The translations under genes and the position numbers were made by a program. From Apodospora peruviana (lineage: Eukaryota > Ascomycota > Sordariomycetes > Sordariales > Lasiosphaeriaceae): a stretch of DNA of 64,000 nucleotides. Below the pieces are notes generated by a model. That model was given only the letters and a program-made list of their open reading frames with translations. It ran no database searches and had not been told where the DNA came from. Shown here in pieces: positions 55,766 through 64,000 of the stretch. Location of the stretch: positions 1,240,001 to 1,304,000 of the forward strand of contig JAUEDM010000004.1 of NCBI GenBank assembly GCA_033439685.1, read 5' to 3'. How positions within the stretch are numbered: the first letter of the stretch is position 1; each line of letters opens with the position of its first letter.

Positions 55766-58619
55766 CTAAGCCTTGGTCTCCTCCGTCTTGAGATCTGCAC
55801 CGTCACCATTTGCGTCCTTCACAATCTCGGCATCTTGTGCAGTAGATTCATCCACTCCGCCCTCAACCTTGATATCATCTTCATCTTTCATCTCCACGTC
55901 ACCATCCTCACCGGCAGGATGGGATGCTACCTCCTCTTCCTCCTCCTTGACCTCTGTCTCTTCCTTCTTTTCCTGAGGCTTCTTATCCTTACTGATACCC
56001 ATGTTGATTAGTGGAGTCTTGTCGTTGTAAATACGAAGGAGCATAGCGCTCCTGTCCTCCTTGGGCAACATGAGGTTCAGCGAGTGGAAGCTCTTCCACA
56101 ACGGCAGTGCCATGTGCTCGCTGAACGCCTCATCATCACCCTCAGGCTCCACGCGCAGCACGCAGCAGCCGAGGGCGAGGTCGCGGACACGTTCGCCAAT
56201 CTCGTCGAGCCTCTCCCATTCGCCATTGGCAATCTTTGGAAACATCTCGATGAGCAACTTCTTGAGTGTTTCCTTGTTCTTCAGGACAACCACCCGGTCC
56301 TCGCCCACGTAGCCGTGCAGGATGGGCATGCCCTCGGACTGAATGCGCCAGCGGCACACGTCGGCCGAGGGGGCATCTTGCTTCACAAACATTTTTACGC
56401 CGCCGTGGACGAATTTAACGCCGCGGCCTTCGTTGAGCACCATGATGTCGCGCACGAGACCACTGGTGTAGTAAATGGCCTTGGCGGGCTCGCCAAGCGC
56501 GTTACGCACCATATACCGGTCGGATGGGAAGCGCGGGGAAATCTTGTAAAAGTCGCCGACGCTCTTGATGACTTCATGGTCCGGTTGGAGGTACTTGAAG
56601 GGCTCTTCATAAGGACCTTCTTGTTTCTTCCTCCTCTCGGGCTGAGAAGGGACCGAACTTGGGGTCTCGACCTTGGGAGGGGCGGCCGCTGACTCTGTGG
56701 ACTCGACTCTAGCCATCGTCGTATCAGGCTTCGATTCGACCGCAGCATCGGCTGGTGCTTCCACCACCGGTTCAGGGACAGTGGTCTCAACTACAGCTGG
56801 TTTGGTATCGGGTATAGCCTCGTTACTGCTCGGCTCCTCAGCCACTGTTGGCTTAGCATCGAGCGTGGTTTCCGGGGAATTGGCCTCTTGTTCCACCTTT
56901 GGCTTCTTGGCTGCAGCCTCATCGGCGGCGCTCTCCTCGAGTGGCCGCTTAACTCCATTAGATGGCTGCTTTCTTATATCCTCCGGCTTCGCCTTGAATT
57001 CGGCCTTCTTGTGTAAGACGGTGATGAAGAAGCCGCCTGTATCTTGTTGATTGGCATAGACCCTCATGCACCGCTCTAGGGGAAGGTCAAAGCTGTCGCT
57101 GTCTTCCGGTCTTGGAAACATGGTGTCTATAAGGCGGCCTGGCGTGACACCATCCTCTGTAGATTTTGTGTACTCCTCAACTTCCTGCCATGTGTTCCAG
57201 GTACGGCCACTCTTGTCCATGATCTGCCATTTCTTGAGGCCCGGCTTTCTCTTCAAAGCCGGGAGCTGGTCGCTGCAATCGACAATCTCGATCTTCTCGG
57301 GTCCACCACACCTCTCGATCGCCGCTGCTACAACAGACTCATTCTCCACCGGGTTCATGCTGCAAGTTGAGTAGACCACGCGGCCACCAGGCTTGAGCAT
57401 CTGCAAAGCGCGGACAAGAATGCGTACCTGTGTGAGATGGAGTCCCAAGGCACTACCAGGGTTCCAGTCCTTCCACAGGTTGACGTTCTTTCTCAGCGTG
57501 CCGTCTCCAGAGCATGGAACATCGGCTAGGATGCGATCGAACTTCAGATAGTTGGGCTTGGAGGGGTCTTGAGGGTTGGGTATCCTGAGGGACGGGTACA
57601 TTGTGGCGTCGTGGTTGGTGACAATCATGTTAGGCGAAGACAGGCGCTTGAGTTGATGGATAAGCATGTGGCTCCGCTTATAGTCGGCATCGTTTGCAAT
57701 CAACATGCCAGTGGCTCTACCATCGTCGCTGGGATCCGCTTCGAGTTTTGCAGTCTCATCGTCTTGCTCGGTCTCAGTCTTCACCACTCCATTGGCATTT
57801 GCACCAAAGGACCCAATGACTTGCCGAATCCTTGCCTCCTCCCCACGGTGGATCATCTCCAACAACTGGGCGGCTTTGCTGCCCGGGGCTGCGCAAAGAT
57901 CCAGGACAGTCATGCCGGGGTGAAGGTCCATGAGCAAGGGTGGGATCATGCTGACAACCTCCTGTCTGCTAATGTTACCGACGCTGGTCTCCGACACCAG
58001 AAACTTTTGAAAGTCGGCGAAAGGAGGGAACTTTCGGATCACGTTCTTCGGGGTGGTCATTGACCAGGCGAGGTCGTCCGGATACCATGGCACCGCCTTG
58101 GGGGTTTCAACCATAACGCCGTCGTGGGTAATGGAAGTGATCTGGGGGATGTATCTAGTCTGGAGCAGTCTCTTTACGGCTAACGCGTGTCTGTGATTGT
58201 AGTGTTAGTCGGCGTAGAATAAGTGACGACCAGCAGCATAAGAACAAAAGACGGGTCCATACCCTTTTGAACCACAGAATCTGAAGCTATTGGGGAGCTC
58301 TCTCCTCAAAGCGGCCCAGAACTCCTGCTTCTCCTCCTCGGGAAGGTCAAGCATGTCGTTGTAGTATTTCTCGAACCTCTCGTTCTCTTTCTTCACTTCG
58401 GGGTATGTCTGATACGGGCGATGTCCTCCGCTGTGATTGTCTCGACCTCCTCCACGACCTCCTCCACGGCCTCCTCCACGACCATTTCTCTATGGGCATG
58501 TTAGCTGATCTGTCCGAGAGCCAGGTCGAAGCACCGCGTATAAAAGGAGCGAAATGCGATTGAATCTCGCTATGTGCAAATGCCAGACATACCTTGAATT
58601 TTCCGCCGCCGCGACCCAT
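55766..58619 (-). CDS. NCL1: tRNA (cytosine-5) methyltransferase, NSUN2/Trm4 family
   Basis: Three exons, 58619-58593, 58489-58263 and 58190-55766, give 892 residues. Exon 1 encodes just nine residues, MGRGGGKFK; exon 2 begins with an RGG-type repeat (RGGGRGGGRGGGR) and the NERFEKYYNDMLDLPEEE region conserved at the start of Trm4. The methyltransferase core shows DLCAAPGSKAAQLLEM (AdoMet motif I, 182-197), ADVPCSGDGTLRKN with Cys 311, and YSTCSMNPVENE with Cys 361, the two cysteines of RNA m5C methyltransferases. A PUA-like part and an acidic Lys/Glu tail follow, plus a fungal low-complexity insert (about 510-610). Trm4 methylates cytosines 34, 40, 48 and 49 of tRNAs in the nucleus. Confidence 0.95.
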
Positions 58620-59335
58620 CTTTGCAATTGGCGCAATTGGGGACAGGAATAGTACTATTTTGAGTGCGATGCGCCTAAAACAATGAGTATTCGGAGTCTT
58701 GGTAGGGAAGTGGTTGATTGTCAAACAAGATTCATCAAGTTGAGCAATAACGGAAAAAAAAGTTATGCGACACTCAAGGGTGTGCGCGACTCAAGCTACC
58801 TAGAGATCCCTAGCGATGCAGCCAAGCTTCAATGCAATGTGGGGGAGGGGAGTGTAAAAAGAGGGGCACTCCAAGTCTTAAAACCAGTCTGTCATTCTAG
58901 ACCGAGGATTCTCCGGGAAGTCATTGAAGCTTGAGAAGAGCTCGGAAGATACCAAGGTGATTTTGAATTTTGGACGGCTGTGATGATTATTTTGCTATTT
59001 GCGGTTTATTAGAGAGGCAATATTCTTAGTATCTTCTCTCGGATTCTACCGATTTTATGTACAGTACTATTACATGCTGGTTTTAGAATCATTGTACAGA
59101 ACATGTGTTGCACAGAAGATAACTTCTTCAGCGAGCACCTGGACAGTACAATACATGGATCCTAAGTCCACACACAAATCTAAATTCTGATTCAACAAGA
59201 GGCACTGCGGTTGGGATATCGAGAAGATGCGCTGTCACCGAGTCACCGATGCTCGTATTGAGAATGGGGATGAAGTTGCGATGGATAGAAGTGTACTCAG
59301 CATTGCCATGGAGGGATAGTCGATGGCGTTAGCTC
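58620..59335. other. Spacer between two minus-strand genes
   Basis: 0.7 kb holding the methyltransferase promoter and the GTPase 3' flank. No gene was recognised. Confidence 0.45.
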
Positions 59336-61084
59336 TCAGCCATCTAGCAAGCCCACAGTCCAGTGAATAATGTTCTGTACGCCATGGCCGTTGATCGCGC
59401 TGACAGGAATAGCCGTGCAATCCTCTGTCCACGCACCCTCAACACCGCTGGGATGCCGTTCGTCCCCTCGTGTGATGCTGGCGAGATAATCTCGCAGTTC
59501 GGCGAAGTTGTTTTGGGTATTGGGCAAGTCCCCTTTCGTCGCCACCACGAACCACGGTTTCGCGGCGATGTGCAAGCCCGTCGGGTTCGGCTCGGGAAGT
59601 GTGTAGTCCGCCATCGCCTGTGTACTTGGCCACCACTCGTCCGTGTCCTCAGTGCTTGTAGCAGCTGAGGCACTCCAATCAATGCGACCGGCGCGCTCCC
59701 GATCGCGCTCCTCATCCTCTCGCATCTGGGCGTATAACCCAACCTCCGTCCAGAGCGCCTTCAAGGCGCTTACCGCATTTCCGGCGCCTAGGTCGATGAC
59801 AAACGCGAGCACACCGGCACGTTCCACATGACGAAGGAAGGCAATACCAAGCCCTTTATCGAGATGTGCACCTTCGATCAGGCCGGGGATATCGGCAACG
59901 GTAAATCGGGTCCTTTGCCTGAGTTCCGGCTCCGTCTCGGAGTCAATAGGGCCAAAAAAATCTTCCGCAGCAGGTTTAACCTCTCGACGGAAGCTCTTTA
60001 CTGCTGGCCGACCCTTGTTGTTGTCGAGCACAACTGTGCCAATATTGGGCTGCAACGTAGTGAATGCCCAGCTGCCCACACGGGCTCGGCTATTGCTTAG
60101 CGAGCGAAGAAGGGTGCTCTTGCCGGCGTTTGGAAGCCCAACAAGCCCAACGTCTGCAAGAAGCTTCAGTTCAAGTTGGATTTCCATAGACATGGCATCC
60201 TCGCCCTTGGTCGCAAACAACGGTCTCTTCCGCTCCTTGGAAACGAAATGGGGATTTCCCAGCCCGCCAAGTCCTCCGGCTGCAAGGAGGATGGGTCGGG
60301 GGGTTGGCCGCGAGAGGTCTATATGCATTCCCGGCCGAGGTTGTACAAATAGCTTGTCCCGGCAAGGCATGGGCGGAAGCTCAATCCTACGGCGCTCGGA
60401 CGAGGATATTCCAGGATAGAGCAGCCATTTGTGAAGGTCGAGATTCTCGACCGGCTCCTGATCTGCATCAACCTCGGTCGTCGGCGCCGGAGCCTGCTTC
60501 CTCTTCCTTCGCCTGTTCCTCAAGCCCTTTTCATTGAAGATGTCGTCCTCCCCTGGGTCGTTTCGGCCCAGCTCGGTGAGGACCGTGCCGACAGGCACAG
60601 TGATGACGACGTCCTCACCACGCGGACCACCGCGACCACCGCCCTGGCCGTGCTTGCCCCTGCCGGCACGAATAAATCTCCTCCGGGATAGCTTGTGAAG
60701 TGATGTCTCGCCGTGTACAGCTTGGATGTACACGTTCCCGCCGTGCCCACCATCGCCACCGTTTGCTGGCCCTTCCTCCACGTATGCCTCCCGTAAGAAG
60801 GAAATACAGCCATTTCCACCTGGCCCAGCATAGACAGTTAGCTTTGCTTGGTCGGCAAAGTAGGGCATCGAGTAGTCGTCCGGAGCCGGGTTTAGGCGGG
60901 AGGTTGAGCCGGGGACGGGTGCATCGGCAGTCGTGCTGGTGTTGCTGGTGCTGCGCCGTGCCCCGGGCGCGGCCACGGCCGGGGCAAACCGAGCGCGAGC
61001 GAGACCGGTGCCATTGGCGAAAACTACAGACGGATATAGAAAGGGGAGGAACACCCGGGGATTAGGAGTGCAACGAGAGGCCAT
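59336..61084 (-). CDS. MTG2: Mitochondrial Obg-family GTPase, Mtg2 type
   Basis: A single exon encodes 582 residues. The N-terminal 60 residues are Arg/Ala/Ser-rich, consistent with a mitochondrial presequence. The glycine-rich Obg fold follows (YAGPGGNGCISFLRE, GGDGGHGGNVYIQA, RAGRGKHGQGGGRGGPRGEDVVI), split by a basic insert (about 174-248). The G domain has the P-loop GLPNAGKST (316-324), ADIPGLIEGAHLDKGLG (switch II/G3) and a VVATKGDLP element in place of the usual NKxD, then a final SAINGHGV (G5). Mtg2 binds the large mitochondrial ribosomal subunit and aids its assembly. The NKxD-equivalent reads TKGD, a conservative change also seen in some family members. Confidence 0.92.
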   Translation of the reverse strand: MASRCTPNPRVFLPFLYPSVVFANGTGLARARFAPAVAAPGARRSTSNTSTTADAPVPGSTSRLNPAPDDYSMPYFADQAKLTVYAGPGGNGCISFLREAYVEEGPANGGDGGHGGNVYIQAVHGETSLHKLSRRRFIRAGRGKHGQGGGRGGPRGEDVVITVPVGTVLTELGRNDPGEDDIFNEKGLRNRRRKRKQAPAPTTEVDADQEPVENLDLHKWLLYPGISSSERRRIELPPMPCRDKLFVQPRPGMHIDLSRPTPRPILLAAGGLGGLGNPHFVSKERKRPLFATKGEDAMSMEIQLELKLLADVGLVGLPNAGKSTLLRSLSNSRARVGSWAFTTLQPNIGTVVLDNNKGRPAVKSFRREVKPAAEDFFGPIDSETEPELRQRTRFTVADIPGLIEGAHLDKGLGIAFLRHVERAGVLAFVIDLGAGNAVSALKALWTEVGLYAQMREDEERDRERAGRIDWSASAATSTEDTDEWWPSTQAMADYTLPEPNPTGLHIAAKPWFVVATKGDLPNTQNNFAELRDYLASITRGDERHPSGVEGAWTEDCTAIPVSAINGHGVQNIIHWTVGLLDG

Positions 61085-63103
61085 TGTGAAGGACCTGCAG
61101 GTGCATATTGGCCGTTCAAGGATCGATATTCGTGGTCGCGTGGTAGGGATGAATCGCGTTCGGGATGTCGGGTCCTGTCGTCAATTTTTGGCTCCGGGGT
61201 TTATGTTATGGCCGATAAGATAGCGCTAAGCACACGGCAAGGGGGTGTTGTAATCACGCGGGGAAGTTCGTCCCCGTTCGTTGGAGTAGGGTGGGGCTGA
61301 GGCACTTTTTCGTCTTCCACCTTGTCCATGATGGAACGGAACCTTCTCTGAACCACCAGTGACAAGAAGACGGGTTGGCTCCAAGCATCGGCCGCCCAAA
61401 GCATTGCCCGGCATACTTGTGATGGTGATGCAGTGGAGCTTCTCTTTATGTCTTTGCTTGCTTGGGATGAGTTAGCACATCTTCCCTGCTTCGCACCGCT
61501 TTCTGTGGGGTTGGATCTTGGAAGTTGGGCCGGCCTTTAAAGAGCCGGCCGTGCCTGATCAGGGCGTGACACTCGTGATACTGGCATACCTGTATCCATA
61601 TATTTGTGGCCCCAGTGGACGGCCATGTACCGCACTACCGCTGCATCTCACGACACCCGACGCATAAGGTCGTCGCTGCCCGCTCTCAAATATGCGGTGA
61701 GAGTCCAAACACAAATGAGATGCTCTGCATGGAAGAAATCCACTGCAAATACACTCAGCCAGTTCCCACTGCAATCCGTCGCCGTCAGTCTCGGCCACTC
61801 CCTGCCCTCCCCCTCCCAATCCATGCATCTCCTCAGTCCATCCTCTTCCGTCTGTTCTTCCTGGGCATGAAGCACAGTTGAGCCGCCACCTGTCGGCTTC
61901 TTTGGAGAAAGGGTCACGGTCGACTTGATGCAGCCCGTTTCCGGGACCCATTGCAAGGGATTGATAGGGCAAGATACCTACGGATCACCTGCCTTTGACC
62001 ACGAAATTCTCTCGTCTTTCTTTTCTTCCCTTCCCCAACCATAGGGAGAGAGACGAGAAAAAGATCCTCGCCTCCTCCACCCTGCTCTCTCCCGTTTTAT
62101 CGTCTAGGATACTACTACAGTACCTACTACATATTTACTCTCCTGCATTGTCATCTCAGCTGTTGCATATTCAACACTTTGGGTTTGCTCGTCGCCTGCC
62201 ACCCTCCTCGAAACATATTTCCTGCGTGCGCTGTCTTATATAACGAATCAACCATCACCACCTGCCCTCTCCCACTGCACTCCTCCCACCCCAAGGCCTG
62301 GATAGTGCAAACGGCACCTGAGGCAATTGAGGTTCATTGGGCCCGGGGAAGATCAGCTCGTCTCGGACTGGTCGAGGAGGCATTGGGCCGCTGCACACTG
62401 CAGACCACTGCTGCCAGAGGCCCGCATTCGAGCCACGACATTGCTTCCAGACTAAACGTGGTTAAGCCCGCCTTGGTTTGTGCGAGCATCCCAAGTTCCC
62501 ACGAGGGCTTCCCCCATCCTGTTCTCCTCCTGCTGCTGCAATCTGTGGAACTCTCCACCAAAGAGAGTCAATCTCCATCACAAGCTGTCGCCTGACTCGA
62601 CCACCGAAAGGCCATTCTCTACCGACGCGAGTCTCTCCTCACTTTCTGCTTCCCTAAGACGTACAGGCCGTGTTGTTGCCCTACCTGTCCGCTCCATCTT
62701 GTTCGCCGCGTCGAGCTACCCGTGGTTGCCGTTTCGTGCCCTCTGCCCTCCATCTCGTCTGTTGTTGCCGCATTGTTCCCAGCTGTCCGCACTGCTCGTT
62801 GCGTGCTCGAGAGACCAGGTCAGTCCATCCCACTTGTCATGCTCTCAGCTGCTGTACCTCATGATGCACACGCCTGTCTCTTATCTTCTGGCCTTTGTCT
62901 CTTTCGCTCAGGCATATTCCTTCCCTTCCCTCCCCATCATCCTCGTCCTTTTTACCTCCTGGGCAGGACCCTAGCATCAATTATGACGAAAAGAGTGACC
63001 GTTATGGACGCGGGGCTCTACTTTTCTGCTGTATTATTAGCTCATGCCTAGTTTTATTTGACCTCATAAACACTATACTGTTTTTCACATCACATGCTAA
63101 ATC
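61085..63103. promoter_or_regulatory. Spacer and pyrimidine-rich leader before the last gene
   Basis: 2 kb with no supported gene. From about 62000 it is strongly C/T-rich, with a TTATATAA at 62236-62243 and possible leader splice sites (GTCAGT near 62819; CTCAG at 62905-62909; GGGCAG near 62964-62969). Confidence 0.45.
62236..62243 (+). promoter_or_regulatory. TATA-like element
   Basis: A TTATATAA octamer lies about 860 bp upstream of the ATG at 63104, followed by CT-rich sequence. This would imply a long, possibly spliced leader. Confidence 0.3.
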
Positions 63104-63883
63104 ATGTATACCAGATCGGACTATCGTTACAAGCCGCGGAAGTCGGTCATCAGGATGGACCCTGACTGTGCTATATGCCGGGCTCCGGCAACACTGGCCT
63201 GCGATTGCGAGGCCAAAGGCCTGGAGGTGGCCGTCCGGCAAGCCGAAGCCCGGATGATGCAGTCCATCTACAACGACATACGGTAAGAGTTCGTCCCATG
63301 TTGAATCTCATTCATGATATATCGACCACTTTCCCTATCAGGCACGACATACTGACACCATCGCAGTTCTTGGGTGCGGGCACATGCTCAAGACTACATC
63401 CTCGAGTATTTCCGGCTCCTAACAGAGCGACGCAAAACGGCTCATGCGGCCCATCTGGAAAACATCACGGCTCACGCATATCGATATTATCACTCGCAAC
63501 CGCATCCGAACGAGATCGCTGCGGCGCAAGCACAGCTGAAGCACGGCATCGACGAAGACTGGAAGGCTTCCGTACAGCGATATCCCGAAGTACTCGAGTA
63601 CTTTTACAGTCTCGTCGAACTAACATTACCGGATGACAACGAACCGGCCGTCAAGGACCCGCCTCTCAGTGCCCTCAGCGGCCAACGCAAAGCAAATCGG
63701 CGGCCCGGGGGCGGCACCCCGACAGTGGCCAGCGGTCCTAGCTATGCGCACGAGAGAGAGGCCCTCCCCCGGGGCCGGACGCCGCCCTCACTAGAGCAGC
63801 GGAGGACACCTGGGCCACCGCGGGACCGGAGGGCGTATAGGCCGCCTCCTCCACCCCCGACGTCATACTTCCCTCCGTACTGA
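63104..63883 (+). CDS. Small conserved-looking protein of unknown function
   Basis: Two exons, 63104-63282 and 63367-63883, give 231 residues. The N-terminus is Tyr/Arg-rich, followed by a Cys cluster (CAICRAPATLACDCE, residues about 24-38) that could bind zinc. Next is a helical block, AVRQAEARMMQSIYNDIRSWVRAHAQDYILEYFRLL, whose central part is created by the splice (CGT Arg). Further helices contain ERRKTAHAAHLENITAHAYRYYH and RYPEVLEYFYSLVEL. The last 70 residues are Pro/Arg-rich and disordered. The consistent helical periodicity and clean intron argue for a real gene. I know of similar uncharacterised ascomycete proteins but no assigned role. Confidence 0.75.
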
Positions 63884-64000
63884 CGGAGTTTCTTATCACT
63901 CCAGCGACTTGCTTGAAATATCATTGCCGAGGCCTGGTGTTGGACGCTGAACCCTATGTCAGGTGGATTATAGCCCTATGTCGGTTATTGTGTGCAAGAA

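Noticed and set aside
62984..63050. Upstream in-frame coding exon for the last gene (frame reading DPSINYDEKSDRYGRG)
   Set aside because: No donor/acceptor pair joins it to the 63104 frame in phase, so the ATG at 63104 was kept.
1..64000. Search for CRISPR arrays, insertion sequences, intact LTR or DNA transposons and prophage genes
   Set aside because: No regularly spaced repeats, transposase, reverse transcriptase or integrase motifs were seen; the window is eukaryotic chromosomal DNA.

Overview
The window looks like chromosomal DNA of a filamentous ascomycete, most likely a Sordariomycete near the Sordariales. Many genes carry short spliceosomal introns (about 45-290 bp) with GTAAGT/GTATGT-like donors and CTAAC-like branch points. 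The products are typical fungal ones (Zn2Cys6 and C2H2 regulators, a DHA2 transporter, a starch-binding glucoamylase, a GPI-anchored GH17 protein). Spacers are long and mixed in composition. The taxonomic placement is inference; no rRNA or other marker gene was seen.

Layout. 1-4.5 kb: 3' part of a SET-domain protein gene, then a 2.8-kb spacer between convergent genes. 4.5-11.6 kb: a Zn2Cys6 regulator and a 14-TM DHA2 efflux transporter, transcribed divergently. 12.4-15.4 kb: PEX12 (peroxisome import) and a hotdog thioesterase. 15.6-21.9 kb, all on the minus strand: secreted glucoamylase (GH15-CBM20), mitochondrial DnaJ (Mdj1 type) and a SAP30-like Sin3 subunit. 21.9-31.1 kb: a nearly 6-kb gene-free stretch, then a 1040-residue C2H2/fungal-specific regulator. 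32.7-37.3 kb: a six-exon F-box protein and a calcineurin-like phosphoesterase. 38.2-43.8 kb: a TM9/EMP70 protein and an alpha-arrestin. 46.5-50.8 kb: a ZIP7-type zinc transporter divergent from an intronless PI-PLC X-domain protein with a repeat-rich N-terminal half. 51.3-52.1 kb: a decayed gene. 52.7-54.1 kb: GPI-anchored GH17 protein. 55.8-61.1 kb: Trm4/Ncl1 tRNA m5C methyltransferase and Mtg2/Obg GTPase. 63.1-63.9 kb: a small conserved-looking protein.

The genes are mostly unrelated housekeeping and secretory functions. There is no obvious biosynthetic cluster, no intact transposon, no CRISPR array and no recognisable tRNA or rRNA. The least explained parts are the PI-PLC fusion protein, the disrupted minus-strand gene at 51.3-52.1 kb, a possible coding relic at 35.7-36.1 kb, and the long spacers. 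I rebuilt exon structures by hand from splice signals and frame continuity; every multi-exon model given here closes in frame, but none has transcript support.
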